Source: Loripinus fragilis (taxonomy: Eukaryota; Mollusca; Bivalvia; Lucinida; Lucinidae). From it: a stretch of DNA of 64,000 nucleotides. Shown piece after piece: positions 21,471-33,589 of the stretch (its first letter is position 1; every line of letters begins with the position of its first letter). The stretch lies in the NCBI GenBank assembly GCA_964019695.1, contig OZ026516.1, forward strand, positions 97,216,368-97,280,367, given 5' to 3'. The notes beneath the pieces are model-generated. The model had not been told where the DNA came from, did no database searches, and saw only the letters and a program-made list of their open reading frames with translations. Both the position numbers and the translations under genes were made by a program.

Positions 21471-22039
21471 TTTATTAATACGCTCGCGCGCAAAGGTAAA
21501 CGTTTTGTAATTGGGCATCTAACTGTTTGCATGCTGTAATACTCTGCTGTGCCTGAAAAATTGTACCGAAAGTCGTAGACAAATCAATCATACGATACCC
21601 GTGGCAAATGTAACTAAGGCATAAGAGATTGAATTATATATATCTACGCAATGCAAGAAATAAGGCCCCGAAGTTATAAAACTTTTTTCATGTTCAACTC
21701 AACTGAGCACAAAAGTTATTATGCACATAAATGTTAAAATGCTGACAATTGTTTGCATCTTAACATTTATTAGCATGATACATATACTGAAGGACTCCTC
21801 CAAAATACTAGTTCTTTAATTTTGATAGAACAACAAGTTCTATTACGACTATACATAGAAAAGTGTCCACCATGTAGAACATCGACATTGCTTTACGATA
21901 GCCTATGTAAACCTTGTGAACCCAGGGCCTGCCAATTTTGGTCCCAGGGGCATCATGGCAGGGAATAAATAAATCACGATACATACGCAACATCAACACA
22001 TTTTAAAAGGCCTAATGACACCATTACGAGGGGGCCCAA
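21471..22039. other. Unassigned AT-rich DNA
   Basis: I see no gene or complete repeat. ATACTGAAGGACT at 21785 resembles the end of the element that starts at 22042 and may be a relic of another copy. Confidence 0.3.
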
Positions 22040-22400
22040 TACACTGAAGGACTTTAAAAGGCAAAAAATGAAAATTATTATTTATTGCACCCGGAACATT
22101 TTAAGCTTTCTTTAAAGGGTAACGACCCGGGGAAACGACACTCTGCTTCTATCAAAACTAATATCAACGTTTTTTACAAACACTGGCCGCTACCAGCTAC
22201 GCATCGCAGGTCTACTATATTTTACACGTACCTATGAATCAATGAAGCCAAATATTATATCATTTCACATGCAGCTTGTACATATACATGTATAAGAAAC
22301 ACTGTAGCTTTAGTTTCATAACTTAATTAAATATACAACGGTTGTCCGAACATGAACGATTTGGCGCAATTGGTATGTTGCAAGCTGGAGTGCGTGTTTC

Positions 22401-22413
22401 TGACGTCACGTGA
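22401..22413. promoter_or_regulatory. Overlapping CRE and E-box, TGACGTCACGTGA
   Basis: A perfect cyclic-AMP response element TGACGTCA overlaps a TCACGTGA E-box, 114 bp upstream of the candidate start codon at 22527. In animals these bind CREB/ATF and USF/MAX-type proteins. The position suits a promoter of the candidate gene in the 5.3-kb element. No TATA box is visible. Confidence 0.45.
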
Positions 22414-22526
22414 TATTATACTTGCCATCCGTTAACTGTACAGCGCCTAAGAGATCGTTATCAGGCAACAGAACAGTGAAATATAGACGCAGGTTTGGTT
22501 AACCAAAATGACAAACTGCCATTAAG

Positions 22527-23496
22527 ATGGCAACTTACGTCGAGTGTATCGACGATATTTGCATCGACAATATCCGTACAGACTGGCTACCGTCAGTGCC
22601 AGACAAATACGAGTAAGGTTTCGAGAGTAATTTGATAAAATATTTTTATACTAATACTTTAAATCGCGTCCGATTTCTAGACTAATTCAAATTGCAACTA
22701 TAGACCTTGAGCTGCTTATAGACCCCCCTCCCCCAAGGGGGAATTTTGTACACTATGATTTTCTAAAACTACACTATATATGAAGCAAATTGACACATGT
22801 TAGCCCTTTAGCAGTTGGGGCATTACTGTGTTGTTGACTACGTTACCATATAGCAGCTTCCAATCTTCTTGTGCAAATACAAACATATACCTAAATCTTA
22901 TTTATCAACATGCTAATGGCCTTAAAATCACTAAATTAAACGCAGAAAACAGCTGGTATGCATCAATACAACTTTAGTCTATTATATTGCAGTTATATGC
23001 GTCACTTACTTTCAAATATACTACTATTTAGTGTTGTGCTTCCACTAGACCAGGGACTGCCAAAATATATCTGAGGGGAAGTTTTAAACATTATAATTTT
23101 CTAAAACCACATAACATAAGTCACAAAATAATGCATGTTACCTCTTTATGGGTTGGGGCGTTACCCTACAGAAGCAGGGTTTAATACGTTACCCTAAAAT
23201 AATAGGAAATGCTATAGTATATATATCAAGCTGTTTCTTATTATTACACATCAATATTACTTTGTAATTGAAATTGAATGACTAGCAGTATAAGTTTAAC
23301 ACATTTAGGCACCTTTTATTACTGTTACATATGTTACATTTCATTAAATATATATTTTAGTGCAATATTAGCAACATATGAGGTTAAACTGCTAGAGGAT
23401 GTAGATAATTGCCATTTGAGGGCTCAATTAGATGAGAGAAACAATAAATATTACCTTTTTAACATAAAATTCAAGTGGGATTTATCTCTGACAAAA
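22527..23496 (+). CDS. Candidate two-exon gene start inside the 5.3-kb element
   Basis: Exon 1 (22527-22612) starts in AAGATGGC and encodes 28 codons plus GA, ending at donor GTAAGG. Exon 2 (23361-23496) follows acceptor TATATTTTAG and runs to donor GTATGG. Joined, the exons are 222 nt with no stop, and the split codon becomes GAT (Asp). The product begins MATYVECIDDICIDNI and continues across the junction as VPDKYDAILATYEVKLLED. Later comes an acidic then aromatic stretch (NKYYLFNIKFKWDLSL). The intron is about 750 bp. I do not recognise the family with certainty; the layout resembles the N-terminus of MULE-like transposases, which is inference. The remaining exons are not found. Its place just inside a TIR suggests an element gene. 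Confidence 0.4.
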
Positions 23497-26400
23497 GTAT
23501 GGGTGATGAAAAGGAAAAAAAACTCGAACTCAAAGCAAATAAAATGCCGTTTCAATTTAAGAGTGTTTTATCAAATATATGTAACAATCACATACAGAAA
23601 ATGCTTAATTCAATGATCAAATAATGTTTCTAAAATGCTAAAATAATATCACTATACTGTCTTACACTAATATATGTTTAATTATTCTATACATAAAATG
23701 ATACATTGTATATGCAAGACATTTTCCTCACTGTCTATAGTTCAATTTAGATGAAACATGATATTAAGCATAAAGTAGTTTAGTATGATCACTTGACCAT
23801 TATGTAAGCCAACAAAATACATATATAGCTTATCAGCTATCGATTACAACAACTTTATTGATAACAATCAAGGAAAGCTACCTTACAATTTCTAAAATTG
23901 TAAGTCATTTTAAGCATGGTCAAAATCGAGAAATGAAGAATTAAAACAGGTGTTTATCCTTTGAACAAACTCTTAAGTTTTTCTTTTTAAATCATAGTTG
24001 TCTCTGACTCAATGGCATATATGGCACCCACCATGCCAAACCTATGATTATATCCCCTATGGTAATGAATCTATATCTAAAGCATGTCCAGTATACACTT
24101 TATCTTGGTAACATGTATAACACAAATATTTTAGGAGAATATAGCACTTGACATCTGTTTCATCTGGCTATACAATTTTGCTGTGAGATAATGAAACATG
24201 ACAGCATATTTTTGCTCTAAAGGTTCTATGTAAGTGATAAATTAAATTTAAAAGGGACAATACATAGAAAAGCTCCCTTGCATTGTTAGTATTGTATTGT
24301 AGACATAACTAAATAAATTGACTTTAATAAATTCATTGGTCATTTTGCTTTGACTTATTTCTGTCAATTATACTTAGTCTAACAGTGCAATTTTATTTTA
24401 TTCCTATTTCGCATGCCAAATGAAAATATGATCATGGTTATAAAATTACATCCTTCTAATCATTTGCATAATTCAAATCAAGCGAAATAGATTATAACTA
24501 GAAACGCAAAGAATAAATCAAATGAGCCAGCATATTCGATTTTGGTACATGAACTTATCACAGTTTCAAGAAATGAAGGCACATGTTAGCCTGTGTATAT
24601 GTGTAGACTCACCAGAGCCCTTGCTGCCTGCATATACTAAGTATAGATGTAGACCAGAATTAAGACAGCTGGCTCGACTGCGTCATCATGGACGATTAAT
24701 GCTGGCTTTTGCCAATATGTGATAAGTACCAAAATCTCACATGCTGGTCAAATCTTCATTTGAGCACTTTATATATTACATTAAATAAGATCAGCAATTA
24801 TTGTTTCCATTCAAATGCAATAATTTTCATACTTTTGCTAGTGTCAAAGAACAACTCTGAGATAAGGTTTCAATATTTGGTAAACTATATCATACACAAA
24901 TGTAACACATACGACAATAAATACACTGCAATATATCTGATATTTATGATATATTTTTCACTGTGAAAGAAATATGATTTCTTTTGGAGATAGTTGAGGA
25001 AAAAGACCCATGGAGATCAGAAATAAATACTTATCAACAAAATCATGTATCCTTTGTTAACATTGCATGTAAGTTTATCATGGTAACACTGTTGATAGTG
25101 ACTAGGATGGCCTCTCAATACTATTTTTGTCAGAACAGTTGACTTTTTTGGTTGTGTCCTTTTTCCAATCTCTGTTGTGTTTACAACTCATTCTATTAGT
25201 TTGATATTCATATAAAACTCTGCTATTAAGTATTCCTGCAATAATTTGGTCATGCCACATTCTGTATAGGGGGAATTAGCATCAGCTGTTTTGACATTAA
25301 TTTACAAAACTAAGTAAGATCTCAGCACTGTTTTATATGTTTTACTTTTCCATCCCACATGCTAAAAGAACATTGTTAAATCTAGTTTACATTAACTTGA
25401 ATGTCAGCTGGCCAAATTTGGTCTGCCCTTATTCTGGCCAATAAAGTCTTATAAATTTAAATTGGAATTGTAAGTAACAACTGGCCTGATTCTGTGGATA
25501 TGATCCAATCAAATGTGATCATTGTCACGCAAAACCCCATCATTAACACTTATTTTTTCCCATTTTCATGGAAGAATTTGTTCTTTGTAAATCATTTACT
25601 TATTTATATATAGTTTACATTGCTTGAGTAAATGATCAGAAATACTATGTTGATTTCATTAACATTTTCATTATTAAACAGTGAAAGATATGCTGAAGAT
25701 AACAAAGTCCATTTAAAAGCTAAAAATAAAGAAATGTGTCACCATCTGCATATGCAAATAAGATGTCAGTTTACAATTTTATTTGGAGACACACTTTTAA
25801 CAGTTTCTGAATACATTTACTTATAATGCATAGTATCTAATGTAACACATGTCAAATTTTATCGTACCAACTTATATATGCTTGATTCTATCTGGATTGT
25901 TAGCACACACTTTTGTATGCTACCACATCCAACACAACATTAAGTTAAAAAGTAGTTTTTACTACTGTAGATGAGCATACATATACAAGGAGTAATACTA
26001 GCCTGTATCATGTTACTGACTGTGTTCGTATAATATGAACACCAGTTGACTGGTTGCACTACTATTATTATTTTGTTGCTGTTAAATACGTAATTGAATT
26101 AAACTTAGTACCAAAAGTCTTCAGATAAGTATTACAAAATCTAAACCCACCTTTTATCACCATTTCAGACTCAATTTATACTGTCTTTGACATCATTTTG
26201 GACACACATAGTACCTTATGATATATTTAATATTGTTATATACGTTACTTTAACAGTTTTGACAAAAAATGGGATCATATATTTTTTTTTTATTCAGCTA
26301 TCACTTCAGAGCTCTAATATTCTTTGTTAATGAAGTTTAAAAGCTATAAATTTTGCCAAGTTGGTGTTTTTTTTAAGTTCAAAAATATATTATTTCACAA

Positions 26401-27513
26401 AAGCTAATATGCTTTGACAATTTGATATAGTCTCTTAATATTAGCTGATCAATTCCATTTCAGACAAATTATTATCTCAATATCCATTAAACACACAAAG
26501 AAGTTTTGAAATAAATTCAAATGCCCATGAAATGTATCATTTAGGGTATAAATCAATATAAAGAACGCACTGAAGTTAATGTAACATACATAACATATTG
26601 GCAATCAAACATCAAAATGATATTTTACACCAGAAACAACGTTTAATATCCCCTTTCAGTCTTGCTTATCAATAGAATGCTCATATATGGTGTTTAAAGG
26701 CATACAGATAGGATTACATGCTGCATTTTAAAATGAAAAGATTCTTACTTTACATAACATTTTCTTCAGGGTCGTCATATTCAACAGCTTATAACTCTTG
26801 GAGTTTTTGTGATAGAAGCAAGCTGTTTGCAGTTTTGGAATGTTCAGTAAATTGTCTTTTAGAGACTTGTTATTTTATTCTAAGATATGTATTGCAAAAT
26901 TATCAAATAAAACTATTTAACAAAATTTTAATGATTTTACAGGGTGTAGTTGAAAATGTAACGTAAATGACACCATAATGGACCTAAATAACATCGACAA
27001 ACATCAATATAAGCAGGAAATTAACTGTTCTTGTAAATTACATGACTATTTAGCCAATTTGAACTGATCAAGTACTACCTTAACAGCCTTAATTACATAT
27101 TTTTTTTTTAAAATGACAGGTAACGTAATAAACACGCTGTAATACCCAAACGCCCGAGCCGCCAGAGGGCTAACATGACTGTTGCCTTAAAAATATTTAT
27201 CATTTTGGTGTGAACTCTAAAAACATGTTTAGCTGACATGTTGATGTTCATTGTTGCCAAATCTCAATAAAATTGACACATTAAAAATAAGAAAATTTTA
27301 TTTATTTCAGTTTTTGTGTTTTTAAAGTCCTTCAGTGTATGTAATGAAAGCGCATGCATGATTCAATCCGCAAATGCGTTAGGTTTCTATACTATATGCT
27401 AAACAAAAAATCAATCTTGAGCCCAACAACAATATTTATCGTTCTGACTTATTTAGGTGCAGACTTTAGAAAGGGCATTCTCATACACATTGTATAGCAA
27501 AGGAATATTTTAA

Positions 27514-28018
27514 AGGGGACGGCAACCCTGATGATTACTATGTTTTATATGAAAGATTTCTTAATAAACCATGCATTTTGATACCAGTTTCATCTAAATC
27601 GGTTGAAAAAACGCAGAAGTTGTGAGTGTTTGAATATTTGCAAATGGACTGTAATGGAAGCGGCAATATTGTAGGCTTAGTGACAGCCTAATTAAATATA
27701 CGTAATCAAAATAAAAGACAAACCAATGGATAACTTGCAATTATCTTTACTGAAATTTTTCCCTTATGTATAAAGCTGCATATCTGCTGAAACACAGATG
27801 CTGTGATAGTATTGATAACTAAAAATTAAGCAGTTGAAAAAAAATTAAAAATTAATTAAATATTCAAAATGTCGGCTAAATGTTGGCCATATTGAATTCT
27901 TTTAAAGGCACATAACTTCCCCATTTTTCAACCAATTTTGATGATACTTGTATTAAAATTCATGGTTCATACAGCTCTTTCTGATAAAACATACTTGTCA
28001 CTAGGGTTGCTGTCCCCT
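27514..28018. mobile_element. TTAA-flanked MITE, 505 bp (piggyBac or Kolobok type)
   Basis: Ends are AGGGGACGGCAACCCT and, inverted, AGGGGACAGCAACCCT (one mismatch in 16). TTAA lies directly outside both (27510-27513 and 28019-28022). TTAA target sites are typical of piggyBac and Kolobok transposons. The inside is AT-rich and non-coding. Confidence 0.85.
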
Positions 28019-28489
28019 TTAACGAATTTAGGAAGGCATCCTGTATTTTCTAAGAAGCATAAATTGCATACCCACAGTTTTGGTTTTTATTTCCTTTTAG
28101 CTGCTTAAGCGCTGTCTGAGTAGTTACTAATTGCTTCCTCTTACGTTGACGTCGTTAAAAAAGAGACGTTAAACTTGAAAATATATCGTTACCGTATGTA
28201 CGGTCCGTGAAAATGGGCATTTTGTGTTTGGGTCAGGAATGGACAACTTATTCGGTATTTTAAAGCAGACTAGATCACACTCATTCCATAATAAAATGTT
28301 TTGAAAGGCAGTCACTTTTTCTGATGTTTCCTCTTCTGTATATAATGAAACATGAGAGGGTTCTTTTGAGTACCTACAATGCTGTTTTTTTTAAACACGA
28401 AAATAATTTTCCATTACTCACTCTTTTTATTTCTAAATAAGACATTGGGTGTCTTATGAGTCGAAAACGAATGGACTTCAATATCAATG

Positions 28490-28830
28490 TACATATAGGT
28501 TACAGATTTGCATTTAATCTCCCTGGTGGCTTATGCTGATGTTCGTTCTAAATCGGTGGTATTGTTGTTGGTAATTCATTGTTGATTGTTATTCTCATTG
28601 TGGCAGTCAGTAATTATTTTATGTTTTGTTGTACTTTACTTTATTTTCACTCTAGCTTTGCAATCATCTTAATGGGGAAGAGAGAACTGGTTGCTTTGAT
28701 TTTATTTTCTGCCTTCCTAGTGCCTTGTAATTGTTGTGTGGCTCTTTCTTATGGTGCCACTGGTTTGTCTGCAGTTTTGAATGTGGTTTTTCCTGATCAT
28801 ACTCACTTACTATTTTTGAGATGAGCGAGT
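28490..28830 (-). repeat. Dispersed repeat family A (copy at 28 kb)
   Basis: Same order of landmarks as the 21-kb copy, ending CCTGATCATACTCACTTACT on the plus strand. It is more diverged and has lost the end containing AAATCTTCGCCC. The plus-strand hydrophobic frame at 28579-28824 is antisense to the family orientation and is not a supported gene. Confidence 0.7.
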
Positions 28831-29941
28831 TATCATATGATGCTTATTTGATGACTTATAACAGCATTGACACAATGAAAGTCATCAAAAATATAAAGCA
28901 AAATTTACAAATGTTTAACAGAAGGAAAATAGTTTATGATTAATCATACATGTAGACTCAGATTACCAAATGCTAAGTGTAAAATGTATTTTTATTTTCT
29001 TGCCTACAGATATTAGCACGTGTTGGTGCTCGATGGAACTACCATAATAATGTTTTAAGTCTCTCAGCATAAGTTTAGATTCTCAAAAGCACCTTCTTTG
29101 TGAGACAACATATGCTTTGGTTTGAAAGCAGAAAAAAATATCTGGTGGTCTGATTAATGCTTTTTTATCAGTTTTAGGTGTCTTACAAGTCGAAACGGCT
29201 AGAAATTTATATTAATGTATTTTATGATATGAATGTCGCAAAAATTATATTAAAGAAATGAATTCAATTTTCAGAATGCTCATGTAATCATGAATACTTC
29301 GGATCTCTTGCAAAGTGCGTTATTTTTGCAAGAGGCCCAAATTATTCATGATTCTATGAACAGACCAAAAATTTATTGCTTATATTTAATTTTTTTTATA
29401 AATATCTAAAATATAAAAAAAAATATTTATAATTTAGGAAACAAAACAGTATTGTATTTCATGTGAAATCATGTTAACGGCTTTGTCTGAGTATAAAAAG
29501 GAAAAGTGAATAAGCCAGCGCAAACACGGACATCCAATGGTGCACACAAGAGGCTAGCTTGGCAGGTGCAACTCGGGTGTGGCTCGCTGTCAATCACACC
29601 ACCAGTGTCACTTCTGGCAAATGAGCCAGATGTTCGAAGCATATTGCATGGGCATGTAAGCTTGGCAGACGCCAATAATAGCTGTGTCATTCATGAGACT
29701 ATGAACGGTTGCAAAAATCTAATGATTCATTAAAGGATTTCTTCGAAAATGTAAATATTGATGTATGACAATAAGAAAGTTTTGTTACTGTTTTGTTTTA
29801 ACTGGGAATTTCGATAAAGCAGTCACTTCAGCATTTTATCAAATCCTTTTTAATCTTAGACTAACAGAATTGATAGCCATGTATCTGGATAGTTAATCTC
29901 ACGTTAAGGGTTCTATATATATTAACCTGTAAACCTGGGTA
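28831..29941. other. Unassigned DNA with a TATA-like site and one GC-richer patch
   Basis: GTGTCTTA-AAGTCGAAAACG occurs near 28449 and again near 29172, a short direct repeat. TATAAAAA lies at 29492, before a GC-richer stretch (29515-29700) that is open on both strands. The plus frame there starts with GTG and has no ATG, domain or splice site that I trust, so it is not called. Confidence 0.35.
29286..29353. repeat. 68-bp imperfect hairpin
   Basis: AATCATGAATA-TCTCTTGCAAA pairs with TTTGCAAGAG-TATTCATGATT around a 10-nt centre. Each arm is about 29 nt. It is probably a degenerate MITE. Confidence 0.65.
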
Positions 29942-29971
29942 TCAGTATTAGATTTCATTGGTAAATATAGG

Positions 29972-30110
29972 GATCACACATGTTTTTTCATGCATTAACA
30001 TTTGCCTGGTCTGGAGTATGCTGTTTTAACACGAGGCCGATAGGCCGAGTGTTCAACATCATCCGAGGGACCCGGCAAGTGTTAATGCAATGAAACAAAC
30101 ATGTGTGATC
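29972..30110. repeat. 139-bp hairpin at the left edge of the unit
   Basis: GATCACACATGTTTTTTCAT pairs with ATGAAACAAACATGTGTGAT, and GCATTAACATTTGCC pairs with GGCAAGTGTTAATGC. The loop carries CGAGGCCGATAGGCCGAG. A related inverted phrase (TATTCTTGCAT at 30113 and ATGCAAGAATA at 30462) suggests a larger element ending near 30490. It starts about 30 bp inside the duplication boundary. Confidence 0.75.
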
Positions 30111-30769
30111 GTTATTCTTGCATATTTTACCTTATTCCAGCTCAATTCGCACTGAAAACGCTGCTAAAACATTAAATTGTCCATTTTCTTACATTGGATT
30201 TCTCTAAACAAAATGGCGCCGGCTGTGTACTTTCGAACGTCATAACGTCATAACCGTACGCAACGTTTTCGCGAACAAAAACATCGGCGAAATGATCAGT
30301 CTGGTCCGCAATGCATTCCATATAACGTCATGCAAATAATGCAGGGCTCATTTTAAGTATTTTCCAGTTCAGACCCATGTTCAAACAGCACGTGAATCTC
30401 CTGATTTGAACATGGATTTCCGTTTATTTGACAATGGGTGTAAACAGCTATACGAAAAGATATCAATGCAAGAATAAAGAGTTACCTGTATGCACTAGCC
30501 TGGCTTTCAGGCCCTGAGTTTAAGGTAAACTACTCCTAATAAATCGATATTTCTCTGTAAAATCTCCCTTCTAAGCTCATAGCCCTATCAGAAAGATAGA
30601 ATATTAGAAAGAGAGGACTCAAGTTAAGTGGGCCGTTTTTTTAGTTGCAGATATTTTTAAGTATCAGTTAGACGGGGGCCAGTCTACGTATGCACAGCCG
30701 CAAGCCATAGAGCAGTGTGTTTTATATGCATTGTAAGAAAATCATTTTGTTATAACGCTTGTCTGTTCA

Positions 30770-31330
30770 AAGTTAAGTTTGTCCAAACCGTTGACATTTT
30801 CATGAGTTTTCGTGAGCCAATCCGTTGACATATTACTGCATATAATGGTATAATTTGTGTTGAACTAGCTAGTCCAATCCGTCAACAATTGCCGCTTACA
30901 CGGCTAACATAAACAACTATTTCTCAAAAACCAGCCAAGGGATTTTATTACGGTTTTCGGCGTCTGGATCAGAATTGAATTGTGCATCGTAATTCATAGA
31001 TATGATACGGATATATACATGCAGTTTCAAAGGAATGACAAGAAAATATTTGGGTCATCGCTTCAAAAATTCTCAGCACAGAAAAATACATTTCAATGAA
31101 CCGATGCAAGCAACTGTGTATATTTTTCGCCACAGAACTTGTTCTTTTATGCAGATAAATCAATTCTACGTGCGGTAATTTGGATCGTTCGGCTGATGCA
31201 TGCTTTATACAGTAATCATATTGGATACAATGAGACACCTACCTTGCCTGTGTTGAATGGTCCGCCATCTTGGGTGGTCCGATCCGCTTCCAAAAAACGG
31301 CCGATCCGGAGCTCGATACAGACAGTGGTA
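30770..31330 (-). repeat. Promoter/first-exon-like dispersed repeat, copy 2
   Basis: Inverted relative to 17478-18055 and clearly the same sequence. On the minus strand it runs from CTGTCTGTATCGAGCTCCGG through CCCAAGATGGCGGACCATTC to the ATTGGACTAGCTAGTTCAAC region. The 89-codon downstream frame is open here as well (31238-30969) but lacks an ATG start. Confidence 0.75.
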
Positions 31331-31451
31331 CATGTGCTCTGAATCGCTTGTAAATAATCTTGACATCAGGGCCCTTGGATTTACGAGCACGAAGGTAAAG
31401 CTTAATAAATGTCTCTTTTTCACCACCCATTTGATCGTTACATCGATCCAT
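31243..31451 (-). CDS. Candidate coding exon, opened at the edge of a MITE
   Basis: From an ATG at 31451 the minus strand is open to the donor AG|GTAGGTG at 31243, about 70 codons ending in MADHSTQA. The start reads MDRCNDQMGGEKETFIKLYL and continues Lys/Arg-rich (RARKSKGPDVKIIYKRF). The ATG lies exactly at the border of the MITE 31452-31749. Removing the MITE restores the context GCCATGGATCG, a strong start context. The upstream part is absent from the 17-kb copy. I recognise no domain. It may be a captured host exon or a chance frame. Confidence 0.3.
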
Positions 31452-31749
31452 GAGGGTCTGGAGGGGGGGGTCTGGTATTCACTATTCATTAGCCCATTAT
31501 TCATCTCATTAAAGTTTTGGGTTATTCATTAAAATAAGACCAATTATTCATTAAAAGTAAGACAGGTGGCAAAGAAATCTGATTATTCACTACTCATTAA
31601 TATTTTCTTCAATTCATTAAAAAATAGGATTATTCATTAATTTTTAGGCCCTCATTATTCACTATTCATTATTTTTTGGCTTATTATTCACTATTCATTA
31701 TAAAAAAAGGGCCATTATTCACTAATCATTATACCCCATCCAGACCCTC
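31452..31749. mobile_element. MITE with GAGGGTCTGG ends and TATTCATTA repeats inside
   Basis: The left end is GAGGGTCTGGAGGGGGGGGT and the right end is ATACCCCATCCAGACCCTC. ATCCAT borders both sides, a possible 6-bp target duplication. The body is loose tandem repetition of TTATTCACTATTCATTA. The plan of G-run near the end plus simple internal repeat is like the hAT MITE at 19903. No coding capacity. Confidence 0.75.
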
Positions 31750-32199
31750 ATCCATGGCACAGAGTATTTTGTATCAATTGAATAAAATATGTTTAAACCA
31801 AGAAATATCTTTAATAAAAGATACACGACGAAGTGACAGAAGACATAATAATTATCATTTGATACGAGTAACGTGAGAATTTTTAAAGAAATTGAGGAGA
31901 AAAATGGGGGACGTTTATACTTTGTTATGTTTTCAGTCAGCTGAGCTCAGTAAATCGTTTGGCTTAAGGAGCCTATTCTATTCCAAAATGTCTGCAGTGT
32001 TGCTTCTAGGGTACATGATTGCTGGAATATCGCGAAAACTCGAGTCAGAACAAAAAAGTATGTCCTGCGCCCAAATGTTGCATATTAAAATAGCTAGTGC
32101 CATACATGCCTGGTGCAAAATATCTAAAACAGTAGTAGAATTTAGTTGAGCGTAAACTAAAAATATTAGTTTAGTTGAGCGTTACCTACAAATATTGGC
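31750..32199. other. Unassigned, one 82-codon plus-strand frame
   Basis: An ATG at 31904 opens a frame to 32149 (MGDVYTLLCFQSAELSKSFG at its start, Leu/Ser-rich). There is no domain, splice logic or conservation to support it. The tail AGTTGAGCGTAAACTAAAAA is partly repeated at 32168. Confidence 0.2.
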
Positions 32200-33389
32200 A
32201 ATTCGTCGCTTCAGTGCTATTGTGTTCTATCTACCATTGCACAAATTTTGAGAAAAATGAGTTTGAAAATTTTAGCATCCTGATTTTTGATGCCTTATTT
32301 ATCACAAACCTTTGAATCATACCAGAGGGATAAAATATATACATACAGTGTAAATGACCTTGGTTTGAAGAAATTTTTACAGTAATATGGAATTTACGGT
32401 CATTTTACAGCTTGTATATAGAACATTATGCCCTAAAAATCGCCTTCTGCGTTCAGTGCTATAGTGTTCTATATTTTCCTACAGCTTATTATTCTGTGTA
32501 TGGGGTCAATTCATATACTAGTCTGAACAGAAATGATTATTTGTACCTAAAAGTAGCAATTTTAGTCATTTATTTGGTATAACGATAACAAACCGCACCG
32601 ATTATGCCATTAAAATATATGCAAGGGAGGTAATCTGTTTCTACAGTTAATTTTTCTGTCAATAGGGTCAATTTGTAAAAAAACTTTTTGTGGCTTTTCC
32701 ATGGGTAGAAACCAGTACTGGGCCGGGAGGGTTTATGATTTGTGTGTTAATTATATGATGGGAACTCCCAAAGGCTCAACCGAAAGTGTTTTATAGGGTC
32801 AATTTGTATAATATTTTAGACTTAACTGATTATTTGGACCTAAAAGCAGCAGATTTAACCATGGATTTGTAATAACATCGACAAATTACTTCAATTAAAG
32901 CAGTTTAGATATGTGTCAGGGATGTAATCTGTTTCTACACCTTATTATTCTGTCAATTGATCAATTTGCGTTATATTTTTGACCGAGTGGATTATTTGGA
33001 CCTAAAAGTAGCCAATATAGTCACTTGTTCATCATAAGACCGACAACCTGCTTTAATTTAGGAAAATTAAATTTATGTAAGAGAGGTAACTACAATTTTT
33101 AGCAATTTCTCCAAGGGAAGTGACTTTATGTAGATAGAACAGTATGACACTGAACTCACCCAGTCACGTGACATAGTCATCATTGGCCATTAGATGAAAA
33201 TCACTTAGAGCACTATAGCCCTGAACGAAATTGTCTTTTTGTAGATAGAACAGAAAAGCACCGGGAGGAGACAGGCAAATGAAACCTTCACCAGTAGATA
33301 GAACGTTTGATCACCTTTCCAACGGTATGCATAACTCATTTTTTGACCAAAATGTCACTTAGATCACTATAGCACTGAAGCGACGAATT
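32200..33389. mobile_element. TIR element, about 1.2 kb, with internal direct repeats
   Basis: Both ends read AATTCGTCGCTTCAGTGCTA followed by T-GTG (inverted). CAGTGCTATAGTGTTCTAT recurs at about 32455 and, in related inverted form, at 33208. The interior has three loose direct repeats containing GATTATTTG-ACCTAAAAG (about 32540, 32835, 32990), each followed by GGGAGGTAATCTGTTTCTAC or similar. No transposase frame. Target duplication not resolved. Confidence 0.7.
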
Positions 33390-33589
33390 ATTCCCTACTG
33401 AAGAGGTATCGTGCGATACTATGTTTTTTAAACCATCAACGAAGATATTTCTTTACATTTCACGGGTTTTAACTATCATTCTTTTGGCGTCAACCTGAAA
33501 ATCATATTTAAAAGAAATGAAAAAGTGCACAGAAATAAATAAATAAACATACTACTAAATGTACTTTCTTCCATATAGAGATCAAGTCA

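Larger units (their letters stand above)
22042..27337 (+). mobile_element. TA-flanked 5.3-kb DNA element with its own gene start
   Basis: Both ends start CACTGAAGGACTTTAAAA (18 identical bases, inverted), with weaker pairing beyond and TA on each outside edge. Inside the left end lie a TGACGTCACGTGA regulatory palindrome (22401) and a plausible two-exon coding start (22527-23496). The remainder is very AT-rich. Related segments containing GGGGC(A/G)TTAC recur at about 22810 and 23155, and inverted at 27140. A full transposase cannot be read from open frames, so it is either intron-rich or non-autonomous. AT-rich exons near 26771 and 26941 (acceptors CTTCAG and TTACAG) are possible but weak. 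Confidence 0.65.

Noticed and set aside
29506..29733. 75-codon frame after a TATAAAAA site
   Set aside because: It starts with GTG, is matched by an equally long antisense frame, and shows no splice site or domain.
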